From the NCBI RefSeq assembly GCF_041227145.1, contig NZ_JBGFSP010000003.1:682001-746000 (forward strand): a DNA stretch of 64,000 nucleotides, written 5' to 3'. The stretch is from Bacteroides sp. AN502(2024). Its GTDB lineage: Bacteria; Bacteroidota; Bacteroidia; Bacteroidales; Bacteroidaceae. The notes beneath the pieces were generated by a model. The model searched no databases. It worked only from the letters and a program-made list of their open reading frames with translations, and was not told the origin of the DNA. Of the stretch, positions 39,924 through 50,900 are shown piece by piece (position 1 is the stretch's first letter; each line of letters begins with the position of its first letter). A program made the translations under genes and the position numbers.

Positions 39924-40793
39924 ATGAAAGGAATTATTCTAGCCGGTGGTAGTGCCACCCGACTTTATCCGCTCTCCAAAGCGATTTCTAAACAAATCAT
40001 GCCTGTGTATGACAAGCCGATGATTTATTATCCGCTGTCAACACTCATGTTGGCAGGAATACGCGAAGTGTTGATTATTTCAACGCCACGCGACTTGCCG
40101 ATGTTCCGCGACTTGCTGGGCACAGGTGAAGAACTGGGTATGTCTTTCTCCTATAAAATACAGGAACAACCTAACGGACTGGCACAGGCTTTCGTATTGG
40201 GAGCCGATTTCCTGAACGGTGAACCAGGCTGTCTGATTCTTGGGGATAATATGTTTTACGGACAAGGCTTCTCCGCCATGCTCCGCCGGGCCGCCCACAT
40301 AGAAAAAGGCGCCTGCATCTTCGGTTACTACGTAAAAAACCCACGCGCTTATGGTGTAGTGGAATTTGACAAACAGGGAAAGGTAATCTCACTGGAAGAA
40401 AAGCCGGAAGTGCCGAAAAGTAATTATGCCGTCCCCGGACTTTATTTCTACGATGCCAGTGTAACGAAAAAAGCAGCGACCCTTCGTCCTTCAGCACGTG
40501 GAGAATATGAGATAACAGACTTGAATCGTTTGTATCTGGAAGAAGGCACATTAAAAGTAGAACTTTTCGGACGCGGATTTGCATGGCTCGACACAGGCAA
40601 CTGCAACAGTCTGCTGGAAGCTTCCAATTTCGTGGCTACTATTCAGAACCGGCAAGGTTTTTACGTCAGCTGTATTGAAGAGATCGCTTGGCGTCAGGGA
40701 TGGATTCCGACGGAACAGTTACTTCTACTGGGTCAACAACTCGAAAAAACCGAGTATGGAAAGTACCTCATCGAATTGGCTAAACAATCCTAA
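39924..40793 (+). CDS. rfbA: glucose-1-phosphate thymidylyltransferase
   Basis: A 289-residue nucleotidyltransferase making dTDP-glucose from dTTP and glucose-1-phosphate. The [19 protein letters not shown] pyrophosphorylase signature and the GDNMFYG metal site are intact. It pairs with rfbB 21 bp downstream. rfbC and rfbD of the dTDP-rhamnose route are not in this window. A weak promoter (GACCTTTG, 39889-39896) precedes it. Confidence 0.93.
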   Translation: MKGIILAGGSATRLYPLSKAISKQIMPVYDKPMIYYPLSTLMLAGIREVLIISTPRDLPMFRDLLGTGEELGMSFSYKIQEQPNGLAQAFVLGADFLNGEPGCLILGDNMFYGQGFSAMLRRAAHIEKGACIFGYYVKNPRAYGVVEFDKQGKVISLEEKPEVPKSNYAVPGLYFYDASVTKKAATLRPSARGEYEITDLNRLYLEEGTLKVELFGRGFAWLDTGNCNSLLEASNFVATIQNRQGFYVSCIEEIAWRQGWIPTEQLLLLGQQLEKTEYGKYLIELAKQS

Positions 40794-40814
40794 AATCAAC
40801 ATAAAGAATAAAAT

Positions 40815-41951
40815 ATGAAAACTTATCTAGTGACCGGTGCCGCAGGATTTATCGGGGCAAATTACATCAAGTACATCTTGGCCAAACATAACGACATCAA
40901 AGTCGTGATATTGGACGCTTTGACGTATGCAGGTAACTTAGGAACGATTGCCAAAGACATCGACAACGAACGCTGTGTCTTTATCAAAGGAGACATTTGC
41001 AACCGCGATGTGGTAGACGGTCTTTTTGCTGAGTATCGTTTTGATTATGTAGTGAATTTCGCTGCCGAGAGCCACGTCGACCGCAGCATTGAAAACCCAC
41101 AACTGTTTCTGATTACCAACATTCTCGGAACACAGAACTTACTGGATTGTGCACGCCGTGCATGGGTGATGGGGAAAGACGAACAAGGATATCCGACCTG
41201 GAGAAAAGGCGTACGTTACCATCAGGTATCTACCGATGAGGTGTATGGTTCACTAGGAGCCGAAGGGTATTTCACTGAAACAACCCCGCTTTGTCCACAC
41301 AGCCCGTACAGCGCTTCTAAGACAAGTGCAGACATGGTGGTAATGGCTTACCACGACACTTATAAAATGCCGGTAACGATTACCCGTTGCTCCAACAACT
41401 ACGGTCCGTACCATTTCCCGGAAAAATTAATTCCGTTGATTATCAAAAATATCCTCGAAGGAAAACATCTTCCCGTCTACGGTGACGGTAGCAATGTGCG
41501 CGACTGGCTGTATGTGGAAGACCACTGCAAAGCAATCGACCTCGTTGTGCGTAAAGGTCAAGACGGAGAAGTGTACAACGTTGGCGGACACAATGAGAAA
41601 ACAAACCTCGAAATCGTGAAACTAACCATTTCGACTATCCACCGCCTGATGACAGAAAACCCTGCCTATCGTCAGGTTCTCAAAAAGAAAGTAAAAGACA
41701 AAAACGGAGATATTTCAATCGACTGGATCAACGAAGATCTGATTACTTTCGTTAAAGACCGTCTGGGACACGACCAACGTTATGCTATCGATCCTACCAA
41801 GATAACAAATGCTTTAGGATGGTATCCCGAAACAAAATTCGAAGTCGGTATCGTGAAAACAATCGAATGGTATTTAGCCAACCAAGCTTGGGTGGAAGAA
41901 GTTACCAGCGGAGATTATCAGGGTTATTACGAAAAGATGTACGGAAAATGA
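40815..41951 (+). CDS. rfbB: dTDP-glucose 4,6-dehydratase
   Basis: A 378-residue extended SDR enzyme, slightly longer than the usual 350-360. The NAD-binding GAAGFIGANYIKYIL and catalytic YSASK are present, with STDEVYG between them. It converts dTDP-glucose to the 4-keto-6-deoxy sugar used for surface polysaccharide. It is in an operon with rfbA. An insertion of about 20 residues near 300-320 (KKKVKDKNGDISIDWINEDL) accounts for the extra length and is seen in Bacteroides homologues as far as I recall. Confidence 0.93.
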   Translation: MKTYLVTGAAGFIGANYIKYILAKHNDIKVVILDALTYAGNLGTIAKDIDNERCVFIKGDICNRDVVDGLFAEYRFDYVVNFAAESHVDRSIENPQLFLITNILGTQNLLDCARRAWVMGKDEQGYPTWRKGVRYHQVSTDEVYGSLGAEGYFTETTPLCPHSPYSASKTSADMVVMAYHDTYKMPVTITRCSNNYGPYHFPEKLIPLIIKNILEGKHLPVYGDGSNVRDWLYVEDHCKAIDLVVRKGQDGEVYNVGGHNEKTNLEIVKLTISTIHRLMTENPAYRQVLKKKVKDKNGDISIDWINEDLITFVKDRLGHDQRYAIDPTKITNALGWYPETKFEVGIVKTIEWYLANQAWVEEVTSGDYQGYYEKMYGK

Positions 41952-41954
41952 TTT

Positions 41955-42848
41955 TCAATCTACTATCATTCCTATTGCAATAAGAACACCCATAAGCAGC
42001 ATATTACGCGAAGTCTCGCCTAATATGCTGTTTAATTTTTTACCGTTGTGTATTTTCACCATCCGTTTCCAAGTAAGCAAGTGAGGGATCAGATAAAGCT
42101 GTGGAAGAAAAGCAGCGAAGAAATGACCTTCACGGAGGAAACACAGGCAGAGAAGAGAAGCGGTAACCCCCAGCATCAAATAAAAATAGCGACCGAATTT
42201 CTCACCGAAACGAACGATCACTGTCCTCTTTCCACTGCGTGCATCCGCTTCGCGATCACGATAATTATTGACTACCAGCAATGTATCGATAAGCAGTCCA
42301 CAGACTAAAGAGGCGATAGTGACATCCGGTGTCCACGTCAACGCCTGTACGTAATATGTTCCGCCTACAGGTACAAAACCGAAGAAGACAATCACCAATA
42401 CATCTCCCCAGCCGTTGTAAGAAAGAGGATAAGGACCAGTGGTATAAAGAAAGGCAAATAACACACAGAGCACTCCTACGATCATCAATTCCCATCCGGC
42501 AAAGAAGAGTAACGTGCAACCGATAAGACAAGCAAGAGCAACCGTAATCAGAATCCCGGTTTTCATCGCTTGCGCAGAGATCCATCCCTGCGCACAAGCT
42601 CGTTCGGGACCTAACCGGTCTTCCCGGTCTGTTCCTTTGAGGAAGTCGAAAAGGTCATTGATGAAATTAGCGGCAATCTGCATCAAACTTGCAAACAGGC
42701 AGCAGATCAGTGCAGGCAACCCATGAAAACATCCGTCCATTGCAGCAAGAGCAGTACCTATCAAGACCGGGGTGATAGCTCCTGTCAACGTTTTGGGACG
42801 CGCAGCTAATATCCATGCTTGTAGCGAGTTACGCTTTACTTCTTCCAT
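41955..42848 (-). CDS. menA: 1,4-dihydroxy-2-naphthoate prenyltransferase
   Basis: A 297-residue UbiA-family membrane enzyme that prenylates DHNA on the way to menaquinone. The two Asp-rich motifs are NDLFDFLKGTDRED and NNYRDREADARSGKRT. About eight membrane segments are visible. The frame opens further upstream, but the promoter TATCTTTG at 42880-42887 lies inside that extension, so the start is the ATG at 42848. It is convergent with rfbB with only 3 bp between stop codons. Confidence 0.9.
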   Translation of the reverse strand: MEEVKRNSLQAWILAARPKTLTGAITPVLIGTALAAMDGCFHGLPALICCLFASLMQIAANFINDLFDFLKGTDREDRLGPERACAQGWISAQAMKTGILITVALACLIGCTLLFFAGWELMIVGVLCVLFAFLYTTGPYPLSYNGWGDVLVIVFFGFVPVGGTYYVQALTWTPDVTIASLVCGLLIDTLLVVNNYRDREADARSGKRTVIVRFGEKFGRYFYLMLGVTASLLCLCFLREGHFFAAFLPQLYLIPHLLTWKRMVKIHNGKKLNSILGETSRNMLLMGVLIAIGMIVD

Positions 42849-42879
42849 GCTTTTATATATTATAAAGAGTTTTGACGGA

Positions 42880-42907
42880 CAAAGATACATGATTTTTCGT
42901 ATCTTTG
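42880..42907. promoter_or_regulatory. divergent promoter pair, menA and phosphoesterase
   Basis: TATCTTTG on the minus strand (42880-42887) and TATCTTTG on the plus strand (42900-42907), 12 bp apart. They fix the starts of both flanking genes. Confidence 0.6.
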
Positions 42908-42936
42908 CACCTCGAAAGACTTCAAACCAAGAGAAA

Positions 42937-44028
42937 ATGAAGAAAACGATCTATCATCCGTTGACGAAGAAAACAATTTACCCTGTTATCCTGTTGACAT
43001 TGCTTTTGCTGGTTTCTTGTAAATCGAAAAAGAATCTGGTAGCAACCTTGCCACGCCCGGTTTTGAATATCGATTCCGTCCCCAAGGAGATAACAGATAC
43101 TACCGGCACCATTACCGGAAGGTTCACCCCTCACCATTCGCAACTCAAAGACCTGAACGTCTCGAAAAACAAGAAACATAAACCCAAGAAACAAGAAACC
43201 GTTGCCAACGACAAACACTCTGACCGGGTACTTCGTAGTACAAAGATAACCTCTTCGGTAGTCAAACTCTCTTCTGCCTATGCGGGCATAGACCGTATCG
43301 TAAACTACGACTTTACCCACCGTGACGTTCCCGAAGCATTTGAAGGTTTCCGCATCGCTTTCATATCCGATTTGCACTATAAGAGCTTATTCAAAGAACA
43401 AGGCTTGAACAGCCTCGTCAATCTTCTGACTACTCAAAAGGCAGATGTTCTCTTGATGGGTGGTGATTATCAGGAAGGATGCGAATACGTAGAACCTTTA
43501 TTCGCCGCACTTTCACGCGTAAAAACACCGATGGGGACTTATGGAGTCATGGGCAATAACGACTACGAACGTTGCCATGACGATATTGTCAATACAATGA
43601 AACATTACGGAATGCGCCCGTTAGAACATGAAGTAGATACGCTTCGTAAAGACGGGCAGCAGATCATTATCGCCGGAGTGCGCAATCCTTTCGACCTTGC
43701 CCGCAACGGCGTATCACCATCTTTGGCACTTTCTCCCCAAGACTTCGTAATCCTGCTTGTGCATACCCCGGATTACATCGAAGATGTTTCAGTAGCCAAC
43801 ACCGACCTTGCCTTAGCGGGACATACACATGGCGGACAAGTCCGTATCTTTGGAGTTGCTCCGATACTTCCCTCACATTACGGCAATCGTTTCGTAACCG
43901 GACTGGCTTATAACTCGGCAAAGATTCCATTGATTGTCACCAATGGCATCGGCACCTCGCAAATGCCAATCCGTATCGGTGCTCCGGCAGAGATAGTAAT
44001 GATTACTCTCCATAGGCTGACAGAGTAA
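42937..44028 (+). CDS. membrane-anchored calcineurin-like metallophosphoesterase
   Basis: A 363-residue lipoprotein-like protein (hydrophobic segment then LVSC, Cys28). Residues 40-100 are a basic, low-complexity linker. The phosphoesterase domain from about 135 has SDLHY, MGGDYQ, MGNNDYE and GHTHGGQVRIFG. It is closest in form to YkuE/YaeI-type enzymes acting on lipids or UDP-diacylglucosamine, but the substrate is uncertain. The start follows from the promoter at 42900. Confidence 0.82.
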   Translation: MKKTIYHPLTKKTIYPVILLTLLLLVSCKSKKNLVATLPRPVLNIDSVPKEITDTTGTITGRFTPHHSQLKDLNVSKNKKHKPKKQETVANDKHSDRVLRSTKITSSVVKLSSAYAGIDRIVNYDFTHRDVPEAFEGFRIAFISDLHYKSLFKEQGLNSLVNLLTTQKADVLLMGGDYQEGCEYVEPLFAALSRVKTPMGTYGVMGNNDYERCHDDIVNTMKHYGMRPLEHEVDTLRKDGQQIIIAGVRNPFDLARNGVSPSLALSPQDFVILLVHTPDYIEDVSVANTDLALAGHTHGGQVRIFGVAPILPSHYGNRFVTGLAYNSAKIPLIVTNGIGTSQMPIRIGAPAEIVMITLHRLTE

Positions 44029-44071
44029 ATACACTTTCTTGCTACCCGTTATATTCCGTCGGATATGTACT

Positions 44072-44662
44072 TTAACTATTTCTCCAGTCTTTGATTACTT
44101 CCCAAACCTTCGGATGCAGAAAATATCGGATATCCTTTCCTGCATCCAAAGCCTCACGGATAAACGTAGAACTGATTTCGAATACAGGGGAGTGGACGAG
44201 ACGTACCGTTTCCGGCAAATTCTCTTCATTCACGGGAAATCCCGGACGTGGATAAATGATGAGTTGATTCTCCTTGATGATACGTTCCGACTGATACCAA
44301 CGGTCGAAGCGTGCCCAATTATCCGAACCGATAATAAAATAAAATACACGTTCGGGATACGCTTCGCGCAACTTCTCCAATGTATGTACGCTGTAAGAAG
44401 GGCGTGGCAGATGACACTCAAAATCCGAGACTTGGAAACGCGGGTAATCACTGATAGATAACCCGACTAATTGAAGACGAAGTTCGTCACTCCATAACTC
44501 AGCCTGCGTTTTTAAAGGATTCTGTGGGCTGACCATAAACCAAATTTCGTCCAATCCCTCGTACTCGCAAAGATAATTGGCTAAAGCGAGATGCCCGATA
44601 TGAATCGGATTGAATGACCCGCTGAAAATTCCGGTTTTTAGCTTGCTGACTTTTTCCGTCAT
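44072..44662 (-). CDS. nadD: nicotinate-nucleotide adenylyltransferase
   Basis: A 196-residue nucleotidyltransferase of NAD synthesis. [19 protein letters not shown] is the HxGH-type ATP-binding motif and SSTFIREAL is the ISSTxIR motif. It is the third gene of the yicC-gmk-nadD transcript, 12 bp after gmk. Confidence 0.94.
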   Translation of the reverse strand: MTEKVSKLKTGIFSGSFNPIHIGHLALANYLCEYEGLDEIWFMVSPQNPLKTQAELWSDELRLQLVGLSISDYPRFQVSDFECHLPRPSYSVHTLEKLREAYPERVFYFIIGSDNWARFDRWYQSERIIKENQLIIYPRPGFPVNEENLPETVRLVHSPVFEISSTFIREALDAGKDIRYFLHPKVWEVIKDWRNS

Positions 44663-44674
44663 CCCTCTACTTTG

Positions 44675-45241
44675 TTATTTTTCCAAGAACTCTTTGATTA
44701 CTTTCAAAGCTTCCGCTTTAGCAGCTTCCAAGTCGTCATTGACAATCACACAATCGAATTGCGGAGCAAAACCCAATTCGTATTCAGCCTTAGCGATGCG
44801 ACTTTCAATCACTTCCGGAGCATCCGTTCCGCGTCCTTCCAACCGGCAGCGTAACTCTTCCACCGAAGGCGGCTGGATAAACACCGACAACGCACGGTCA
44901 CCATAAAACTTCTTGATATTGCATCCCCCTACCACATCAACGTCAAACACGACATTCTGCCCCGCTTCCAATTGCTTTTTCACCTGCGATTTCAACGTTC
45001 CGTAATAACGGTCCTTATACACCTCCTCATATTCCAGAAATTCGTTATCCTCAATGCGCCGGCGAAATTCGTCCGGTGTAAGGAAGAAATATTCGACCCC
45101 GTGCTGCTCCGTTCCACGTGGAGGACGACTAGTAGCAGAGATAGAAAATGCTAGATTCAAGTGCTGAGTCAGCAGATAATTGATAATAGTAGATTTGCCC
45201 GAACCTGACGGAGCAGAGAAAATGATTAGCTTACCGGTCAT
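44675..45241 (-). CDS. gmk: guanylate kinase
   Basis: A 188-residue enzyme, complete. The P-loop SAPSGSGKSTI and the SRPPRGTEQHGVEYFF substrate region are intact. It phosphorylates GMP to GDP. It lies between yicC and nadD in the same direction. Confidence 0.95.
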   Translation of the reverse strand: MTGKLIIFSAPSGSGKSTIINYLLTQHLNLAFSISATSRPPRGTEQHGVEYFFLTPDEFRRRIEDNEFLEYEEVYKDRYYGTLKSQVKKQLEAGQNVVFDVDVVGGCNIKKFYGDRALSVFIQPPSVEELRCRLEGRGTDAPEVIESRIAKAEYELGFAPQFDCVIVNDDLEAAKAEALKVIKEFLEK

Positions 45242-45292
45242 AAGTTTAATGAAGAATTAAAAAATGAAGAATTAAAAATGACAGATACTGTT

Positions 45293-46171
45293 TTACATCA
45301 CGTTCAGCACCTGTTCCTTAATCTGTTCCAATTCATCCTTCATCAGAACTACAATCTTCTGCATTTCAGCATGATTGGACTTACTGCCCAACGTATTGAT
45401 TTCCCGGCCCATCTCCTGGGCGATAAAACCCAGCTTCTTACCTTGTCCGTTACCGCTTTCCATTGTGCTGATGAAATATTTCAGATGGTTGCTAAGACGC
45501 TGTTTTTCTTCGTTGACATCCAATTTTTCGATGTAGTAGATCAGTTCCTGTTCCAGACGATTCTTGTCGTAATCTACGCTTAGCGTCTTTTCGAGCGCAT
45601 CAGTGATACGTTCTTTCACTTTCTCTACCCGTTCTTTCTCATAAGGAGCGATCTGTTCAAGCAGGTTATTGATGTTGGCAATCTTCTCACGGAACTTCTT
45701 CTCCAACGCAGCCCCCTCCTGTCTGCGGAAATCCACCAGATAATCGATAGCTTCAAGCACGGTGGTATGCACCGTTTTCCATTCCTCTTCGGTCAGTTCC
45801 TGAACTTCTGTTTTCGTCATCACGTCCGGCATACGAAGCAACGTCTGGAACCAGTCTGCAGGAACAGGAATACCCAGATTCTGTGAAATCTCTAAAATCT
45901 GTTTGTAGTAGCCTTCCACCAACGCCTGATTGATAGGAGTCGCATTTTCCACCGCTTCTTTCTTCTCTATCCACAGGCTGAAATCAACCTTTCCACGTTC
46001 CAGAACTTTAGAAATCTCATTACGGATTTCAATCTCTTTTTCACGATACACCGGAGCGATGCGAGTGGACAAATCCATAGCCTTGCTGTTAAGCGACTTG
46101 ATTTCTACATTTATTTTTTTATCAGGAAGTTCGGCCGTAGCTTTGCCGTATCCTGTCATAGACTGTATCAT
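45293..46171 (-). CDS. yicC: YicC/YloC family endoribonuclease
   Basis: A 292-residue cytoplasmic protein starting MIQSMTGYGKATAE, the family hallmark. The C-terminal HAEMQKIVVLMKDELEQIKEQVLNV segment is also conserved. E. coli YicC and B. subtilis YloC have been linked to endoribonuclease activity. The frame could be extended 24 codons, but the promoter TACTTTTG (46189-46196) lies in that extension. It often neighbours gmk, as here. Confidence 0.92.
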   Translation of the reverse strand: MIQSMTGYGKATAELPDKKINVEIKSLNSKAMDLSTRIAPVYREKEIEIRNEISKVLERGKVDFSLWIEKKEAVENATPINQALVEGYYKQILEISQNLGIPVPADWFQTLLRMPDVMTKTEVQELTEEEWKTVHTTVLEAIDYLVDFRRQEGAALEKKFREKIANINNLLEQIAPYEKERVEKVKERITDALEKTLSVDYDKNRLEQELIYYIEKLDVNEEKQRLSNHLKYFISTMESGNGQGKKLGFIAQEMGREINTLGSKSNHAEMQKIVVLMKDELEQIKEQVLNVM

Positions 46172-46188
46172 AACCTTAAAGTTTTGTG

Positions 46189-46196
46189 CAAAAGTA
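46189..46196 (-). promoter_or_regulatory. -7 element for yicC-gmk-nadD
   Basis: TACTTTTG on the minus strand, exact consensus, 18 bp from the chosen ATG. Confidence 0.55.
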
Positions 46197-46344
46197 CACG
46201 AATATTTCAAGAATTGGAAATAATCATGCAAATTTGTATGCATATTTGATTATATACCAATTGCAAATATAATTATTTCAAATGATACATTTTAATAATG
46301 GCTGTGATAAAAGACTGATTGACAGTGAAGCAGTCCAGCATAAA

Positions 46345-46540
46345 TAAAAAAGAGGATGCCTGTGGGAAAAGGACGGCATCCTCTAACCGGAAATAGCTTA
46401 TGGAAAGGTGTACTTTCACAAGCACGACCTATCCCACTATTCCCTAATTAATCTTCATCTTTAAATGAAGAAAGGGTTGATCACAGAAGTACGGGCTTTC
46501 ACAAGTGCGTACTCCTTAAAGTTTCTCAATGCGAGAGTAC
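46345..46540 (-). ncRNA. possible small RNA or structured 3' UTR
   Basis: A region of about 195 nt with no gene. On the minus strand it begins after TATCTTTA (46547-46554, one mismatch to the -7 consensus). It has a 6-bp stem GTACTC/GAGTAC (46509-46540), a CTTCAT/ATGAAG hairpin, two CTTGTGAAAG boxes, and a strong terminator at its end. It could be an independent sRNA or the 3' UTR of the OmpA gene. Confidence 0.35.
46351..46384 (-). terminator. terminator after the OmpA gene region
   Basis: A perfect 10-bp stem AGAGGATGCC/GGCATCCTCT followed by TTTTTATTTA on the minus strand. It lies 236 bp beyond the OmpA stop codon. Confidence 0.8.
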
Positions 46541-46619
46541 TTTATATAAAGATATATTATAAAGCAATGGGGAAAACTCTCACATGAGAAGGGGTATTAT
46601 TGTTTATTCTTATTCCTGT

Positions 46620-47726
46620 CTACTCAGCAATACAAATACTTACCCGATTTTCTTCAGAAGTATGATACGGCTGAACTGTATCACCTTTATAATCAACAGT
46701 GATTCTATCAGCAGCAATGCCTTTTGCCTTCAAAGCTTCGGCTACATTATTTGCACGTTTTTCGGACAATTCATGATTGATTTTAGTATTGCCCGTTTCA
46801 ACATCGGCATAGCCGGTCACGCTCACCTTAGCTGTAGGATGCTTCTCCAAGTACTCAACCAAAGAAAGAATCTTAGCTTGCTGATCCTCCTGAATCTTTG
46901 CAGAGTTGATGGCAAAGAAGATATTTTGTTTCATCGGTTCTACTACTATTGCCGGTTCCGGTTTCGGCTGTGGCTTTTCTACCACAGGTTGAGGTTTCGG
47001 TTGTTCCACTACCGGTTCCGGTTCGTAATAAACAGGGGCAGTTTTAGTGTAACTCTTACCCAGTTTGATGCTCACACCTACCAAAGCATTGAACTGCCAG
47101 TCACAGTTACCAGCCTTTTTGGAATTGAATTTGTCGGAAAGAACGTTTGCATTTCCTTCGATATTGATAGACAAACGGTCATTCAGACGAAGGTCACAAC
47201 CCAGTCCGAAACGACCTGTGGGGAGAATTTTGCCTTCCTGCCATAGGTATTCAAGTTCATAAGTTTTTGTATCCAGTGTATTCGCCTCGTCATTATCAAA
47301 GCCACGATTCAATCCTACACCGCCAAAAATATATCCGTTGAATACACGTTTCGGATTAAAACCACAAAATAAAGTACTGAGATCTGCCATGATATCCAGA
47401 TTACCTTGCAGATATTTATACTTGTATGTTTGTTCCGGAGTTACCCAGCCTCCTTTTGCCTGCCAACCGCTGACACCGATACGTGCACCGAATGCCGGAG
47501 CGAACTTATAACCCACATTCAGAGCAGCTGCCGGAGAAATCAGATCGGTAAATTTTGCTTCACCTACGGTATGGGCTGCTCCTACTTGTACTTGAATGAA
47601 CCAATGTGGTTTGAAAGTGATCTTGCTTTCTTCCTTGATACGTAAAGATTGAGATTCGCCCTGTCCAAAAGTAGCCACCGTACTCAAACACAGAACAGTC
47701 AGGAGCAAATTTCTTTTTAGTTTCAT
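46620..47726 (-). CDS. OmpA-family outer-membrane protein
   Basis: A 368-residue protein. Signal peptide to about residue 22 (ATFGQ). Residues 40-215 form a beta-barrel (alternating aromatic strands such as HWFIQVQVGAAHTV and RLSINIEGNANVLSD). A Pro-rich linker with repeated KPQP/EPVV units lies about 235-265. The C-terminal domain from 270 is the OmpA peptidoglycan-binding fold (SVTGYADVETGN...NHELSEKRANNVAEAL). It probably tethers the outer membrane to the wall beneath the S-layer-like protein. The start is MKLKRNLL; upstream codons to 47759 are not needed. No own promoter was seen, so readthrough from the S-layer transcript is possible despite the terminator at 47767. Confidence 0.88.
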   Translation of the reverse strand: MKLKRNLLLTVLCLSTVATFGQGESQSLRIKEESKITFKPHWFIQVQVGAAHTVGEAKFTDLISPAAALNVGYKFAPAFGARIGVSGWQAKGGWVTPEQTYKYKYLQGNLDIMADLSTLFCGFNPKRVFNGYIFGGVGLNRGFDNDEANTLDTKTYELEYLWQEGKILPTGRFGLGCDLRLNDRLSINIEGNANVLSDKFNSKKAGNCDWQFNALVGVSIKLGKSYTKTAPVYYEPEPVVEQPKPQPVVEKPQPKPEPAIVVEPMKQNIFFAINSAKIQEDQQAKILSLVEYLEKHPTAKVSVTGYADVETGNTKINHELSEKRANNVAEALKAKGIAADRITVDYKGDTVQPYHTSEENRVSICIAE

Positions 47727-47766
47727 CTCGTTCGTTATATTTATATTATATATTAACATTTGTTAA

Positions 47767-47804
47767 AAAAGGAGAACGTGTCCTTCTTGTCACACTCTCC
47801 TTTT
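47767..47804 (-). terminator. terminator between S-layer-like and OmpA genes
   Basis: AAAAGGAGAACGTG pairs with CACACTCTCCTTTT, followed by TTTTTTAAC on the minus strand, 122 bp after the S-layer-like stop codon. It may be leaky, giving unequal expression of the two genes. Confidence 0.75.
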
Positions 47805-47925
47805 CCACACTTATATTTTCTCACATTAATGAGAATGCCACCTCTTTTTTACAGTATTAGCTACATTAAAAATAGAGAGTAAGAGGTTATGCATAAATCA
47901 CAACCTCATTACTTTTTAGACCAAA

Positions 47926-50900
47926 TTATTTTGTAGCTTTAACCTGTACTTCAATTGTTTCCTCGATAGTACCCCATGTGTAGGTAATAGTCAAAGGAAT
48001 GTAAAGCTTGTAGTCTTTAATCTCAACTCTGCTACTCTTGATATAAGATACAGTACCAAAGTCAGGAACAGCAGTTACCTCAGTAGTAGTATAAGTAACA
48101 CCCTTAGGAATGATTGTTATAATCTGACTAGCCAATTCAGAGCCAAATGCTTCCTTCAGTGTTTTTCTTGTTCCAGTCCAGTCTGTTTCAACTACATCTG
48201 CTATATTCCCCTTACATTCAATCTTAGTTACACCATAATATCTATAGTAATCCAAATTAGCAGCGAAACTATTCAGCGGAGCATCTTTTCTCCAGTCTGT
48301 AAAGGTAACAAGTTCACCCAAATTCAAAGTGTTATCAGGATCACCTTCGTTCAAACCGTCAGTAAAGAACTTGCTCGCATCAGAAGATACATTAACCGGA
48401 CGGATAAAGGCAAGGTTGAATTCACCGTTAGTAACAGGAACTGACATGTCACAACCATTTTCATAAACGATGTCCATAACTGCAGAGAAGCTATTATCAC
48501 CGCGGGCTTCTTTATTCAACAGATTCTTAGCAACAGCGGTATTTGCAAATGTAACATCATTATTATTAGCATCAGACAAGCTTGCTACCAAATTATCCGC
48601 AGCTATTGCAGCAGTAACAGCAGTACCGGTCAAGTCTTTACCAACAGCATGCAATTCAGTCTTGTCAACGTTCAACGCCAATTGATATTGTGTACCATCA
48701 ACACCTGTTACCAAACCACGTGTAGCTTTCAAGTTCTTTTCAGAGAATACGAATGTATACTCCATCTTATCAGCTGTGAAGCTCGGGAATTTTTCAGCAT
48801 CAAATGAGCTGGAATAATCGAACTGAACTTCACCGCCTACGAAGAGTTCATTCAAATCACCGATAATCTGCGTTGTGTTAGTAGCACCAGGAGTCTGACA
48901 ATAGATAGAAGCAGTATTACCATTCCAAGCATTTGGCGCTTTCTCTTTAGCAGTTGCAGTAAAGTTGATAGGATCTACTTTTACAACATGCTTGATAGCA
49001 ACATATTTCGGATACATTCCACCATTTGCAATAGAAACGACAACATCAGCATCTGTTGTTTTCTCATATACAGCATAAGCCACATAAGTTTTAGCCTCCA
49101 ACGGTGCAGTTGTCAATTCGAATTTAGCTCCGCGGTTAGCCTTATTATCACCAGCTGTCAGGATTTCTGTTACATTCCAAGTACCTACGTTATCAAATCC
49201 AACAACAGGAGCAGCAGCATATTCATAGAGTGTATGGAATTGTTCTTTACTCAATGCTGTCAATTTTTCATTTGTACTGAATGTATATACCTGAGTACTC
49301 ATGAACTCATCATTAGTTGACCAAGTGTAAGCAGGATTGTTGCAATCAATGCCGATAGTAGCATTTTCAGTGATAGTGATATCCAGTTCCGGTTTAGCAG
49401 CGGCGTCACCCACAATCAGTAATTTGATATAGGCAGCAGCAACGATTGCATTTCCATTATGTGAATCTGTCAATTTAGCCAGTACCATCGGAGCTTTACC
49501 AATACAGCTTTCATTCACATTACCGTAATTTACAGCCTTGAATGTTACACCATCTAAGCTCATATAGCGCTCTTGCGGAGTTTCATTAACTTTATAAGCA
49601 ACAGCTTCAAAAGACAATGTGAGATCAGGATACTTAGTATAGTCAAAGAACTTATGACCAGTAGCATCCTTTACATTACATGCAGAAACAAGTTCTGTCA
49701 AGTTGATACCAGCAATAGCCTCAGAATAAGTAACATTCTGAACTAAAGCAGCATTTCCTGTCATCGGCATATTCTTATCATCAATCTTAGCCACCTGAGC
49801 TTCAGCATCAGCCTTGGTAATAGCAAAGTGATTAACATCATCTCCCGGATTAGTGGCTGTTACAGCTTTATCAGTCAAGACAACATCAATCTCAGCATCT
49901 TTGTTGATAACACCTACATATTCAGTGGTAACTTTATTTTTTGCAGTTGTCTCAAACTGGAAAGCAATCATATCCAATTTATTTGCATCATCTTCAAATA
50001 AAGCTGGGTCAGCTTCCAAAGACACAGTCATTATACCATTTTCTATTGTAGTTTTCTTCCAGTCAATAAATACACCCGGAGTTCTTGTTACCTGTTCTGC
50101 AGTCTGTTTCAAAATCTGAGCTTTACCTTCTTCTGTCAATTGAGCAAGCGTAGCACTTGACGGATTAACTCGATATTGAGGAGTAGCTACATTTGACATA
50201 TATAAAATAGCAGTTGCAGATGTTTTAACTTCGTTGTCTACAATCGTTTTCTGTTTGTATGAGTTTTCTTCAAACACAATTACTCTTTCACCCCATCCGG
50301 CCAAAATCTTCGTTGGAATATATTCAAAGCTTGTGATTGGCAGTACATCCTGAATAAGCAACTTAGTTGAGAGAGGTTGATTATCTACTAAGATTTCCCA
50401 TCCTACTACAACACCAGTCTCATCTTTATACTGAACAACACTTACAGTCGTTTTATCATGTTGCGGTTGTTTTGGAACAGCTACTCCTGTTTTAGTAGAG
50501 TTTTCTTTATCATCCTTTGTTCCATACCACATCACACCTTCTGAGTCCATCCAGAACTTAGTAGGATCTAATTTAGTGTCTTGAGTTACTGTATCGTTAT
50601 CAGTGATTGTAAATGTCTTAACGATCTTAGAATTGTCAGATCCTGTCAGAGTAACAGTAACAGTAGTCACATTTCCTTCTCTACTACTAGTTACATCCAA
50701 AGTGTATGTAGTATTCGTATCCTTATCAGGAACCGTATAAGTAGTAGGAGTCCCTGATTGATCTGTTACTGTCAATACACCATTAGCAAAGGATACCGAT
50801 TTCACATAAGCCAACGCTCCGAACTTGGTGTTCAAGTCAGCTAATGTTTTTTCGACTGCATCCACACGTTCGCTTAGACCATTGATGTCGTCATCGTAGT

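Noticed and set aside
46345..46540. 6S RNA
   Set aside because: Length and context are suggestive, but I could not build the long closed helix with a central bubble; kept only as an unspecified candidate RNA.
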